From: Pseudomonadota bacterium
GTDB taxonomy: Bacteria > Pseudomonadota > Gammaproteobacteria > Xanthomonadales > Xanthomonadaceae
NCBI GenBank assembly: GCA_023392975.1
Contig: JAEWNA010000348.1
Location: forward strand, 1-62,018
Length of the DNA stretch: 62,018 bases
Direction of reading: 5' to 3'
Shown here: piece by piece, positions 17,633 to 28,289 of the stretch
Numbering within the stretch: position 1 is the first letter of the stretch
Layout of the letters: each line of letters opens with the position of its first letter
Notes under the pieces: generated by a model
Told to the model about the DNA's origin: nothing
The model's database searches: none
The model's input: only the letters and a program-made list of their open reading frames with translations
Program-made: the position numbers and the translations under genes

Positions 17633-18349
17633 TCAGGCCGCGTCCCAGACGCAGCGGCCGGACTTCTTGCGGAGCACCTCCAGCCGCGCCGCGTGGGCGG
17701 CCAGTTCCGCCTCGGTGGCCCGGACCCGCGGGCGCAGGCTGGCGTCGGCGATGGCGTGGGCGAACGCCGCCTCCACGCCCGGGCCGCCGCCGTCGGTGAC
17801 GGCCGGCTGGCCGAAGCCGATCTCGCTCTGGCCCGAGGTCAGGGCGAGGTAGACCTCGGCCAGCAACTGGGCGTCGAGCAGCGCGCCGTGGAGCTGGCGG
17901 TGGGCGTTGTCCACGCCCAGCCGCCTGCACAGCGCGTCGAGCGAATTGCGCTGGCCCGGATAGCGCTTGCGCGCCATGTCCAGCGAGTCCTCGATCCCCG
18001 CCACGCGATCGTGGAGGCGGCCGTACTGCGGCCCGAGCAGCGACAGTTCGTGGTCGAGGAAGCCGACGTCGAACGCGGCGTTGTGGATGATCAGCTCGGC
18101 ACCGTCGACGAAGTCGAGGAAGGCATCGGCGATCTCGGCGAACTTTGGCTTGTCGGCGAGGAATTCCAGGGTGAGGCCGGTGACTTCCTGCGCGCCGGGC
18201 TCGAATTCGCGCTCCGGGTGGATGTATTGCTGCCAGGTGCGGCCGGTGGGGCGGCGCTCGACCAGCTCCACGCAGCCGATCTCGACGACGCGGTTGCCCT
18301 TCTTCCACTCCAGGCCGGTGGTTTCGGTATCGAGGACGATCTGCCTCAT
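17633..18349 (-). CDS. dnaQ: DNA polymerase III epsilon subunit (3'-5' proofreading exonuclease)
   Basis: Epsilon removes misincorporated nucleotides as part of the Pol III core. The 238-residue protein has the DEDDh exonuclease motifs: ExoI LDTETTGLE at residues 6-14, ExoII HNAAFDVGFL near 95, and ExoIII with the HGALLDAQ stretch near 155. The C-terminal tail (KKSGRCVWD) would contain the alpha-binding segment. Its ATG overlaps the rnhA stop (ATGA), so it is translationally coupled to rnhA; in E. coli the two genes are adjacent but divergent. Confidence 0.95.
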   Translation of the reverse strand: MRQIVLDTETTGLEWKKGNRVVEIGCVELVERRPTGRTWQQYIHPEREFEPGAQEVTGLTLEFLADKPKFAEIADAFLDFVDGAELIIHNAAFDVGFLDHELSLLGPQYGRLHDRVAGIEDSLDMARKRYPGQRNSLDALCRRLGVDNAHRQLHGALLDAQLLAEVYLALTSGQSEIGFGQPAVTDGGGPGVEAAFAHAIADASLRPRVRATEAELAAHAARLEVLRKKSGRCVWDAA

Positions 18350-18828
18350 GCGCGACCACTCCCGGCGCGGAACGCGACCGCCTGGTCGCGGGCGAGCGTG
18401 TCGACCCGTTCGTTGTCGGGATCGCCGGAATGGCCTTTCACCCAGCGCCAGTCGACCGTGTGCCGCTGCGCGACCGCATGCAGGCGTTCCCACAGGTCGC
18501 GGTTCTTCACCGGATCGCCGCCGGCGGTCTTCCAGTGCCGGCGCAGCCAGTTCGGCATCCACTCGGTGATGCCCTGGCGGACGTACTGCGAATCGGTGAA
18601 CAGGATCACCGCGCAGGGCCGGCTGAGCGACTCCAGGCCCATGATCGCGGCCATCAGCTCCATCCGGTTGTTGGTGGTCTGCGGCTCGCCCCCGGCGATC
18701 TCGCGTTCGGTGGCGTTGTAGCGCAGCAGCGCGGCCCAGCCGCCGGGACCGGGATTGCCCAGGCAGGCGCCGTCAGTGTGGATCTCGACCTGCTTCAGGC
18801 CCGGGGCGGGCGTGGCGGACGCGTTCAA
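18346..18828 (-). CDS. rnhA: Ribonuclease HI
   Basis: RNase HI cuts the RNA strand of RNA-DNA hybrids, for example in R-loops and primers. The 160-residue product has all four acidic residues of the active site: EIHTDGACLGNPG, NNRMELMAA, LFTDSQYV and DPDNERVD. No ATG or GTG fits; the start is TTG, 9 nt after an AAGGAG ribosome-binding site, and it overlaps the upstream methyltransferase stop as TTGA. A much longer reading frame upstream is an artefact of the overlapping gene. Confidence 0.94.
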   Translation of the reverse strand: MNASATPAPGLKQVEIHTDGACLGNPGPGGWAALLRYNATEREIAGGEPQTTNNRMELMAAIMGLESLSRPCAVILFTDSQYVRQGITEWMPNWLRRHWKTAGGDPVKNRDLWERLHAVAQRHTVDWRWVKGHSGDPDNERVDTLARDQAVAFRAGSGRA

Positions 18829-19487
18829 GCGGTGGGGACTCCTTCGGCGATCGCCAGCGGCAGCCGCGGGCGGATCGGGGTGATGGGCAGGGCGCGCTTC
18901 TCGGCGCGCTGCAGGAAGGCGGCGCGCAGGCCGACGCCGGATTGCAGGGTCGGCGACGCGGTCGGCGACCACTGCGGACCGATGCCCTGGGCCGCCGGCT
19001 CCGGCGCCAGCCCGGCATCGGCGATGCGTCGACGCCAGGCGACCGGTTCCCGCGCGACCAGGCGCCGACCGCGCCAGCGCAGGCGGTAGGGCGAGTGCGG
19101 ATTCAGCGCCAGCAGCGCCAGCCGCCCCCCGGGCACCAGGACCCGGGCGCACTCTTCCAGCAGGGCCGCGGCCTCGCCGGGCCCTTCACCAGGGACATGC
19201 TGGAGGACGATCGCCCCCAGCGACTCACTGGGAAGCGGCAGCGGGAACCCGCAGCGGATCGGGCCCACCCAACCGGTGCCGCTGGCCGCCAGGCGCAGGC
19301 CGCGGCCTTCGGGCGCCTCGCCCTCCAGCGACGGCGACAGCCACAGCCAGGGCAGGCCGATCACCGGGTGCGCGGCCAGCGCATCCGCGACCACCGTGGT
19401 CTCACTGTCGAGCACCGCGCGCCCGGCCGGCAGCGCGAACCACTGCATCGCGGCGTCGGACGAAGGTTGGTGGGACAATGCGGGCAT
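18825..19487 (-). CDS. SAM-dependent methyltransferase-like protein (YafS position)
   Basis: The 220-residue protein looks like a class I methyltransferase: a central IVLQHVPGEG strand and an ECARVLVPGGRLALLALNP segment typical of the motif after the SAM site. The usual glycine-rich SAM loop near the N-terminus is not convincing, so activity is uncertain. It occupies the place of E. coli yafS, next to gloB and rnhA, and is probably its orthologue. The ATG chosen (MPALSHQPSSD) leaves a 79-bp divergent space to gloB; a longer start would run into that space. Confidence 0.75.
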   Translation of the reverse strand: MPALSHQPSSDAAMQWFALPAGRAVLDSETTVVADALAAHPVIGLPWLWLSPSLEGEAPEGRGLRLAASGTGWVGPIRCGFPLPLPSESLGAIVLQHVPGEGPGEAAALLEECARVLVPGGRLALLALNPHSPYRLRWRGRRLVAREPVAWRRRIADAGLAPEPAAQGIGPQWSPTASPTLQSGVGLRAAFLQRAEKRALPITPIRPRLPLAIAEGVPTA

Positions 19488-19566
19488 TGCGACATTGTAT
19501 GCCGTCGCTTCGCGCCGCCGCCCCCAGCCCCACCTCACGCCGCCACTTCCGGCTACTGTCCCGACC

Positions 19567-20352
19567 ATGCGCCTGATTGCCCTGCCCGCCTTCGACGACA
19601 ACTACCTCTGGGCCCTCGTCGCCGACGACGGCGCCGCGGTGGTGGTCGATCCGGGCGACGCCACGCCGGTGCTCGCCGCCGCGGACGACGGCCTGCGGCC
19701 GGTCGCGGTGCTGGTCACCCACCATCACGGCGACCACATCGGCGGCCTGCCGGCGCTGCTGGCCCGCTGGCCCGGGCTCGCGATCCATGCCCCGCACGAC
19801 GACCGCATCCCACACGCCATGCAGCGGGTCGGCGACGGCGACCGGATCGAGGCGCTGGGGCGGACGTTCGAAACCCTGGCCGTCCCCGGGCACACCCGCA
19901 GCCACGTCGCCTACGTCTGCGCGGCGCCGGGCGGCACGGACGCCGGCATCGCGTTCTGCGGCGACACCCTGTTCAGCCTCGGCTGCGGGCGGCTGTTCGA
20001 AGGCACGCCGGCGCAGATGCTGGCCTCGCTGGACCGCCTCGCCGCGCTGCCCGGCGACACCCGGGTCTGCTGCGCCCACGAGTACACCGCCTCGAACGCC
20101 TCCTTTGCGCAGGTCGTCGATCCCGGCAACGCCGCCCTGCGCGCCCGCACGGACGAGGTGCGCGCGCTGCGCGCCGCGGGCGCGTCTACGCTGCCGTCGA
20201 CGATCGCGCTGGAGCGGGCGACCAACCCGTTCCTGCGCTGCGGCGAGGCCGCCGTGCGCGAGGCCGCCGCGACGCGGCTCGGGCATGCGCCGGCCGATCG
20301 CATCGACACCTTCGCCGCGCTGCGTGCCTGGAAGGACGGCTTCCGCGCCTGA
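19567..20352 (+). CDS. gloB: Hydroxyacylglutathione hydrolase (glyoxalase II)
   Basis: GloB hydrolyses S-D-lactoylglutathione to lactate and glutathione, finishing methylglyoxal detoxification. The 261-residue metallo-beta-lactamase-fold protein starts with the family hallmark IALPAFDDNYLWAL and carries the binuclear metal site THHHGDHIGG (near residue 57), VPGHTRSH, and FCGDTLFSLGCGR. The C-terminal CCAHEYTASN segment binds substrate. It is divergent from the yafS-rnhA-dnaQ set, as in enterobacteria. No strong Shine-Dalgarno is present. Confidence 0.96.
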   Translation: MRLIALPAFDDNYLWALVADDGAAVVVDPGDATPVLAAADDGLRPVAVLVTHHHGDHIGGLPALLARWPGLAIHAPHDDRIPHAMQRVGDGDRIEALGRTFETLAVPGHTRSHVAYVCAAPGGTDAGIAFCGDTLFSLGCGRLFEGTPAQMLASLDRLAALPGDTRVCCAHEYTASNASFAQVVDPGNAALRARTDEVRALRAAGASTLPSTIALERATNPFLRCGEAAVREAAATRLGHAPADRIDTFAALRAWKDGFRA

Positions 20353-20442
20353 TCGCGGGCCGCGGCAGCGCCCGACCATACGGGCGCCCACGGTGGGACC
20401 CGCGTGGCACACTAGCCGCCCCGACGAAAGACGAGACCGCCC

Positions 20443-21234
20443 ATGGGTTTCCTGCAAGGCAAGCGCGCGCTCATCACCGGCATCGCCAGCGAGCGCTCGA
20501 TCGCCACCGGCATCGCCGAGGCCATGCGCCGCGAAGGCGCCGAACTGGCCTTCACCTACCAGAACGAGAAGCTGAAATCGCGCGTCGAGAGCGCCGCGGC
20601 CGAGCACGGTTCGAACATCGTGATCCCGCTGGACGTCGCCGACGACGCCCAGATCGCCGCCTGCTTCGACGCGCTCGGCCAGCACTGGGACGGCTTCGAC
20701 ATCCTGATCCACGCCATCGCCTTCGCCCCGCGCGAGGCCATCGCCGGGCAGTTCCTCGACGGCCTCACCCGCGAGAACTTCGCGATCGCCCACGACGTGT
20801 CGTCGTACTCGCTGGCGGCGATGGCCAAGGCCGCGCGACCGCTGATGGCCGGCCGCAACGGCTCGATCCTCACCCTCACCTACCTCGGCGCCGAACGCGC
20901 GCTGGCCGGCTACAACGTCATGGGGCTCGCCAAGGCCAGCCTGGAAGCCAACGTCCGCTACCTGGCCTACAACCTCGGCCCGGAAGGCACCCGCGTCAAC
21001 GCGATCTCGGCCGGGCCGATCAAGACCCTCGCCGCAGCAGGTATCGCCGGGTTCCGCAAGATCCTCGGCCACGTCGAGCAGAACGCGCCGCTGCGCCGCA
21101 CCGTCACCATCGAGGATGTTGGCAACGTCGCCGCGTTCCTGTGCTCGGACCTCGCCGCCGGCGTGACCGGCGAAGTCACCTATGTCGACGCCGGCTACAA
21201 CATCCTCGGCATGACCGGCATCGACAAGGACTGA
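20443..21234 (+). CDS. fabI: Enoyl-[acyl-carrier-protein] reductase (NADH)
   Basis: FabI reduces enoyl-ACP in the last step of each fatty-acid elongation cycle and is the target of triclosan and diazaborines. The 263-residue SDR has the variant nucleotide site ITGIASERSIATGIA and the catalytic tyrosine-lysine region YLGAERALAGYNVMGLAKAS (residues about 146-165), almost as in E. coli. Many xanthomonads rely on FabV instead or as well, so finding FabI is useful for predicting triclosan response. A bidirectional terminator follows. Confidence 0.95.
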   Translation: MGFLQGKRALITGIASERSIATGIAEAMRREGAELAFTYQNEKLKSRVESAAAEHGSNIVIPLDVADDAQIAACFDALGQHWDGFDILIHAIAFAPREAIAGQFLDGLTRENFAIAHDVSSYSLAAMAKAARPLMAGRNGSILTLTYLGAERALAGYNVMGLAKASLEANVRYLAYNLGPEGTRVNAISAGPIKTLAAAGIAGFRKILGHVEQNAPLRRTVTIEDVGNVAAFLCSDLAAGVTGEVTYVDAGYNILGMTGIDKD

Positions 21235-21268
21235 CCGCGGTCCGCGCGACGCGGCGGCGCCCACGAAA

Positions 21269-21297
21269 AAGCCCGGCCTGCGCCGGGCTTCTTCTTT
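21269..21297. terminator. Bidirectional terminator between fabI and ppiD
   Basis: A 9-bp stem AAGCCCGGC / GCCGGGCTT with a CTGC loop is followed by a T-rich tail (CTTCTTT) on the plus side and mirrored by an A-run on the other. Confidence 0.8.
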
Positions 21298-21312
21298 CGC
21301 ACGGAAAGCCGG

Positions 21313-23289
21313 TCAGAGCCGGTCTTCGGCGATGTCGACCCGCATCCGCTTGCGCTCCTGCCGACCGGTCGCGAGCGCATCCTCGTCACCCAGGCGCTCG
21401 GCCTGCCCGCGCAGGAACTGCGTGCGCTGCTCCGGCTTGATCTCGCTCTCGTCGGCATGGCCGACCTTCGTCACTTCGAACACGATCCAGCGGCCATCGG
21501 CGGTACGCGCCTTGCCCGGCGTGGACTTGCCCTCGGCCGGCGGCGCCACCTGGAAATAGGCCTCGTTCGCCTGTGCATCCGGCACCGGCGCGCCGCGCGG
21601 GATGCCCGGTACCGGATTGAGCTGCCAGTGCTTCTCGGTCGCGACCGCGGCCAAGGTCTCGCCCTTCTTCAGACGGGCCAGCGCGGCTTCGGCTTCGGCT
21701 TCGGCGGCCTTCGCGGCGCGGTCGGCGCGGATGGCCGCCACGACCTGGGCGCCGACCTTGTCCAGCGGCTGGACCTGTTCGGCGCTGTGTTCGACCACGC
21801 GCACCAGCACGCTGTGGTTCGGCGCGATCTCGATCGGATCGCTGCTCTGGCGGCGCTCCTTGGCCTCGTCGGAGAACACGAAGCGCTGCACCGCCGGGTC
21901 GGCCGCGATGCCCGTGCCCTGCCCGCGCGCGAACGGCCCGAGGCGCTGCAGCGGCAGGTTGGCGGTCTTCGCCACCGACGCCAGCGAGTTCGGGTTCTTG
22001 AGCACTTCATCGGCCAGTCGACCGGCGAGGTCGTTGTAGGCACGCTCGCGCTCGCTCTCGGCGACCAGGCGCTCCAGTTCCGGACGCGCTTCCTCGAAGC
22101 TCTTGCCGTGGCTGGGCTTGATCTCGCGCACCTGCACCAGATGCCACCCGAAGTCGGTCTTCACCGGCTCGGAGATGCTGCCGGCCGGGGTCGCGAACAC
22201 CGCGTCCTCGAACGGCTTGACCATCTGCCCGTTCTTCTGGACCCAGCCGAGGTCGCCGCCGGCGTCCTTCGTGGAATCCTCCGACACCTGGCGGGCCAGC
22301 GTCGCGAAGTCGGCGCCGGCGCGCAACTGCTTGAGCACGTCGCGGATCTTCGCCTCGGCGGCCTTCTGTGCCGCGGCATCGGCCTTGGGGTCGACCTTGA
22401 CGAGGATGTGCGAGGTCAGACGCTGCTCGGGTTCGACGAAGCGCGCCTTTTCCTGCTCGTACTGGCGCTTCAGCGCGGCTTCGTCGGCCGGCGGCTGCGG
22501 CGGCAGCGCGGCGCCGTCGACGTCCACGTATTCGATCGTGACCATCTCCGGCGTGCGGAAATCGGACGGATGCGCCTTGTACCAGGCCGCGATGTCGGCC
22601 GCGGTCGGCGGCGTCTCGTCGGCCGGCGCAGGCGGGAGGATCGCGAACGTCACGTCGCGCTTTTCGCTGAGCAGCTTGATCAGGCGCTGGCCTTCGGACG
22701 CCGTCAGGAACGCCGATTCCGACAGGCGCTGGGCGAGCAGGCGGTCGCGCAGGGAGTCGCGGATCGTCTGCTGGAACTGCAGCGGCGTCTGCGGCGTGGG
22801 CATCGTGGCGAGCAGCGTGCGATAGCGCTGCGCGTCGAACTTGCCGTCGACCTGGAAGTCGGGAATCGCCTCGATCTCGGCGCGGAGCTGCGCATCGCCG
22901 ACCACCAGGCCGTCGCGCTCGGCGGCCAAGCGCATCACGCGCTGGTCGATCAGGGCATCGAGGACGCGGCGCTTGGTGTCCATGCTCTCGAAAGCGCGCG
23001 GGTCGAAGGCATCGCCGGCCTGCGCGCGCTGCTGCTGGCGCACCTGCTCGAAGCGATTGCGGAACTCGTCCGTGCCGATGTCCTCGGTCTGCCACGCGAG
23101 CTTGCGCACGATCGCCCAGTCCGGCGCGTTCGGCCACCACTTCGGCGGCATCTGGATCCGCGCGACGTAGGTGTCGCTGCGCTGGACGAGGTACTGCTCG
23201 ACGCCGAAGAACGCGAACGGGACGATCAGCAGTCCGAGGATGACGGTGGCGATCCAGCCAGAGGATTTGTCGCGGAGGGCCTGCAGCAT
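21313..23289 (-). CDS. ppiD: Membrane-anchored periplasmic chaperone/peptidyl-prolyl isomerase
   Basis: PpiD is a SecYEG-associated chaperone for newly exported proteins. The 658-residue protein has an N-terminal transmembrane anchor (residues about 12-34, WIATVILGLLIVPFAFFG), a SurA-like chaperone region, and one parvulin domain (about 290-385: SHILVKVD ... GGDLGWVQKNGQMVKPFEDA). E. coli PpiD has a parvulin domain without isomerase activity, so that activity is not assumed here. Gene order hupB-tRNA-ppiD follows lon, as in related genomes. The ATG is fixed by the membrane anchor; the frame runs on into the tRNA-Asp gene. Confidence 0.93.
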   Translation of the reverse strand: MLQALRDKSSGWIATVILGLLIVPFAFFGVEQYLVQRSDTYVARIQMPPKWWPNAPDWAIVRKLAWQTEDIGTDEFRNRFEQVRQQQRAQAGDAFDPRAFESMDTKRRVLDALIDQRVMRLAAERDGLVVGDAQLRAEIEAIPDFQVDGKFDAQRYRTLLATMPTPQTPLQFQQTIRDSLRDRLLAQRLSESAFLTASEGQRLIKLLSEKRDVTFAILPPAPADETPPTAADIAAWYKAHPSDFRTPEMVTIEYVDVDGAALPPQPPADEAALKRQYEQEKARFVEPEQRLTSHILVKVDPKADAAAQKAAEAKIRDVLKQLRAGADFATLARQVSEDSTKDAGGDLGWVQKNGQMVKPFEDAVFATPAGSISEPVKTDFGWHLVQVREIKPSHGKSFEEARPELERLVAESERERAYNDLAGRLADEVLKNPNSLASVAKTANLPLQRLGPFARGQGTGIAADPAVQRFVFSDEAKERRQSSDPIEIAPNHSVLVRVVEHSAEQVQPLDKVGAQVVAAIRADRAAKAAEAEAEAALARLKKGETLAAVATEKHWQLNPVPGIPRGAPVPDAQANEAYFQVAPPAEGKSTPGKARTADGRWIVFEVTKVGHADESEIKPEQRTQFLRGQAERLGDEDALATGRQERKRMRVDIAEDRL

Positions 23290-23402
23290 TGGCGAACGTC
23301 GACGGAAGAGGAGCCGCCTAGTGTACCGGCTGCGGCCGGACTCGGCATGCCCCGGCGCGGGCCATCCCGGCACGGCGGCGATGCCGGCTTCCGGAAACGC
23401 GA

Positions 23403-23424
23403 AAGGCACCGTTTCCGGTGCCTT
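23403..23424 (-). terminator. Terminator after tRNA-Asp
   Basis: A 9-bp perfect stem AAGGCACCG / CGGTGCCTT with a 4-nt loop lies just after the 3' end of the tRNA-Asp gene on the minus strand and before ppiD; the minus strand continues with TTTCGC. Confidence 0.65.
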
Positions 23425-23452
23425 CGTCGTGTGCAGCATGATTGGGAAGGAT

Positions 23453-23529
23453 TGGCGGAGTGGACGGGACTCGAACCCGCGACCTCCGGCGTGACAGGCC
23501 AGCATTCTAACCGACTGAACTACCACTCC
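23453..23529 (-). tRNA. tRNA-Asp (GTC)
   Basis: A 77-nt cloverleaf: acceptor GGAGTGG/CCACTCC, anticodon loop CTGTCAC (GTC, aspartate), T-arm GGGTTCGAGTCCC, with CCA encoded. A -10-like TAGAAT (minus strand, 23580-23585) lies upstream of it, so it may be transcribed on its own as well as from hupB. Confidence 0.97.
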
Positions 23530-23629
23530 GCGTTTTGGACCTTCTCACCCGACCGCCAGTGCAGCGGCCCGGGTCGACTATTCTAGCGCAGGACTTCGGC
23601 GAAACGGAAGCCCTCCGATCCGCCTGCCC

Positions 23630-23704
23630 TGGTGGGTGCTGAGGGTTTCGAACCCCCGACCCTCTCCGTGTAAAGGAGACGCTCTACCGCTGAGCTAAGC
23701 ACCC
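23630..23704 (-). tRNA. tRNA-Val (TAC)
   Basis: A 75-nt cloverleaf: acceptor GGGTGCT/AGCACCC, anticodon loop TTTACAC (TAC, valine), encoded ACCA end. It starts only 16 nt after the hupB stop codon on the same strand, so it is likely cut out of a hupB transcript. Confidence 0.97.
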
Positions 23705-23720
23705 AAACGGGAACAGCTGT

Positions 23721-23993
23721 TCAGTTTACGGCATCCTTCAGCGCCTTGCCAGCCTTGAACACCGGGTTCTTGGAGGCCGGGATCTGGATCTCTTCCTTGG
23801 TCTTGGGGTTGCGCCCCGTGCGCGCGGCACGCGCGCGCACGACGAACGAACCGAAGCCGAGGATCGCGACGTTGTCGCCCTGCTTCAGCGCCTGGGTGAT
23901 GGCGGCGACGGTGGCGTCGAGCGCACGTCCGGCATCGGCCTTGGACAGTTCGGCGGAAGCGGCGATCGCGTCGATGAGGTCGGCTTTGTTCAT
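23721..23993 (-). CDS. hupB: DNA-binding protein HU
   Basis: HU is a small nucleoid protein that binds and bends DNA without strong sequence preference. The 90-residue product matches the family length; it begins MNKADLIDAIAASAELSK and has the beta-arm region GRNPKTKEEIQIPASKNPVFKAG. The position after lon matches E. coli hupB. A good sigma-70 promoter lies about 120 bp upstream, and two tRNA genes follow within the likely transcript. Confidence 0.97.
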   Translation of the reverse strand: MNKADLIDAIAASAELSKADAGRALDATVAAITQALKQGDNVAILGFGSFVVRARAARTGRNPKTKEEIQIPASKNPVFKAGKALKDAVN

Positions 23994-24112
23994 GAATGGA
24001 CTCCGGGTCGAATGAGGGACGGCAGCGGCGGCATTCGCCGTCGCGGTGCAGCCTGCGCGGACAGGGAAACGCCTCGGCGCAGCGCAAACGGACGGGGCGT
24101 CCGCGGGCGTTC

Positions 24113-24141
24113 GTTATACAGGCCGGGGGTCGGCCACGCAA
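24113..24141 (-). promoter_or_regulatory. Sigma-70 promoter of hupB
   Basis: On the minus strand, TTGCGT (-35) and TATAAC (-10) are separated by exactly 17 bp. The start would fall near 24106, giving a leader of about 110 nt before hupB. It lies in the 250-bp space between lon and hupB, which holds no gene. Confidence 0.65.
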
Positions 24142-24243
24142 CAGAAATCGCTGGAATTTGCGGGAAAAACGCGCATTCGACCGATCGTCGGAAAACCGCG
24201 ATCGTCCGCAGGACCGCGGACGATCGCGAAAGGATTCGCGCCG

Positions 24244-26712
<2,469 letters not shown>

Positions 26713-26763
26713 GGGGGCTCCGATCGGGATGCCGGCACCCCGCGGGCACCGACCTTCGCCCCG

Positions 26764-26792
26764 TTATGGGGCCGTACGGCGCAGGATGCAAG
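26764..26792 (-). promoter_or_regulatory. Sigma-32 (heat-shock) type promoter of lon
   Basis: On the minus strand, CTTGCA, 15 bp, then CCCCATAA closely matches the RpoH consensus (CTTGAA, 13-16 bp, CCCCATnT). It lies 52-80 bp before the lon ATG. lon is a heat-shock gene in E. coli, so the match is biologically sensible. Confidence 0.6.
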
Positions 26793-26823
26793 CGCGGCGC
26801 GAGGCGAAGTGCGGAGCGGTTCC

Positions 26824-26861
26824 GGAAACGAAACGGGCACCCGGTGCGACCCGGATGCCCG
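26824..26861 (-). terminator. Terminator after clpX
   Basis: An 11-bp stem with one mismatch (CGGGCATCCGG / CCGGGTGCCCG on the minus strand) is followed by TTTCGTTTC. It separates clpX from lon, so lon is transcribed from its own promoter. Confidence 0.7.
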
Positions 26862-26884
26862 CTGTCATGGCGCCCCGCCCGCCG

Positions 26885-28165
26885 TCACTCGGCGGAGGCG
26901 ACCTTGTTCGGCTGCGCCTGGTAGATCAGGTAGGGCTCGGACTTGTGCTCGATCACCGATTCATCGACCACCACCTTGCTGACGTTCTCCAGCGACGGCA
27001 GGTCGTACATGGTGTCGAGCAGCACCGATTCGACGATGGTGCGCAGGCCGCGGGCGCCGGTCTTGCGCTTGAGCGCCTTGCGCGCGATCGCCGAGAGCGC
27101 GTCCGGACGGAACTCCAGTTCCACGCCTTCCATCTCGAACAGCTTGCGGAACTGCTTGCTGATCGCGTTCTTCGGCTCGGTGAGGATCTTGACCAGCGCG
27201 GTCTCGTCCAGCTCTTCCAGCGTCGCGACCACCGGCAGGCGGCCGACGAACTCGGGAATCAGGCCGAACTTGATCAGGTCCTCCGGCTCGACGTCGAACA
27301 GCACCTTGCTCACGTCCTGCTTGCGCTCGGCGCTCTTGAGCTTGGCGCCGAAGCCAATCCCGCCGGCCTCGGTGCTGCGCTGCTGGATGATCTTGTCGAG
27401 GCCGGCGAACGCGCCGCCGACGATGAACAGGATGTTGCGGGTGTCGACCTGCAGGAATTCCTGCTGCGGATGCTTGCGGCCGCCCTGCGGCGGGACGCTG
27501 GCGACGGTACCTTCGATCAGCTTGAGCAGCGCCTGCTGCACGCCTTCGCCGGACACGTCGCGGGTGATCGACGGGTTCTCGCTCTTGCGCGAGATCTTGT
27601 CGATCTCGTCGATGTAGACGATGCCCTGCTGCGCCTTCTCGACGTCGTAGTCGCACTTCTGCAGGAGCTTCTGGATGATGTTCTCGACGTCCTCGCCCAC
27701 GTAACCGGCTTCGGTCAGCGTGGTGGCGTCGGCGATCGTGAACGGCACGTTGAGCAGGCGGGCCAGCGTTTCGGCCAGCAGGGTCTTGCCCGAGCCGGTC
27801 GGCCCGATCAGCAGGATGTTCGACTTCGCCAGCTCGATGTCGTCGTTCTTCTGGCGGCTCTCGATGCGCTTGTAGTGGTTGTAGACCGCGACGGCGAGGG
27901 TCTTCTTCGCCCGCTGCTGGCCGATCACGTACTGGTCGAGGACGTCGAGGATCTCGCGCGGCTTGGGCAGGTGGCTGCGGGTGGACTGCGCCTTCTCCTC
28001 CAGCTCCTCGCGGATGATGTCGTTGCACAGCTCGACGCATTCGTCGCAGATGAACACGCTCGGGCCCGCGATCAGCTTGCGGACCTCGTGCTGGCTTTTC
28101 CCGCAGAACGAGCAATACAGGATCTTGTTGCCGTCGCCGCTGCGGCCTTGCCGGTCTTCGCTCAT
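26885..28165 (-). CDS. clpX: ATP-dependent Clp protease, unfoldase subunit ClpX
   Basis: ClpX unfolds tagged substrates and feeds them to ClpP. The 426-residue protein has an N-terminal four-cysteine zinc domain (YCSFCGK and ICDECVEL), Walker A GPTGSGKTL near residue 125, Walker B IVYIDEIDKI, and the IGF-type loop used to dock ClpP (here GGIGFGAKLKS). It lies 124 bp after clpP, with a probable promoter of its own in the space between. Confidence 0.98.
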   Translation of the reverse strand: MSEDRQGRSGDGNKILYCSFCGKSQHEVRKLIAGPSVFICDECVELCNDIIREELEEKAQSTRSHLPKPREILDVLDQYVIGQQRAKKTLAVAVYNHYKRIESRQKNDDIELAKSNILLIGPTGSGKTLLAETLARLLNVPFTIADATTLTEAGYVGEDVENIIQKLLQKCDYDVEKAQQGIVYIDEIDKISRKSENPSITRDVSGEGVQQALLKLIEGTVASVPPQGGRKHPQQEFLQVDTRNILFIVGGAFAGLDKIIQQRSTEAGGIGFGAKLKSAERKQDVSKVLFDVEPEDLIKFGLIPEFVGRLPVVATLEELDETALVKILTEPKNAISKQFRKLFEMEGVELEFRPDALSAIARKALKRKTGARGLRTIVESVLLDTMYDLPSLENVSKVVVDESVIEHKSEPYLIYQAQPNKVASAE

Positions 28166-28196
28166 GCTGCTGGGGTTCTCTGACGCTGGAAGGGGG

Positions 28197-28224
28197 AGGA
28201 TAGCATCCGCACTCCCGGCCGCAA
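28197..28224 (-). promoter_or_regulatory. Possible sigma-70 promoter of clpX
   Basis: On the minus strand, TTGCGG and TATCCT are 16 bp apart in the clpP-clpX space, with the -10 about 32 bp before the clpX ATG. The match is fair, not strong. Confidence 0.35.
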
Positions 28225-28289
28225 GCCGGCCGGGGCGGAATTGACGATTTCTATTGGAATCAGCGACTTGCGCCTGCCGAAGCCGACGA

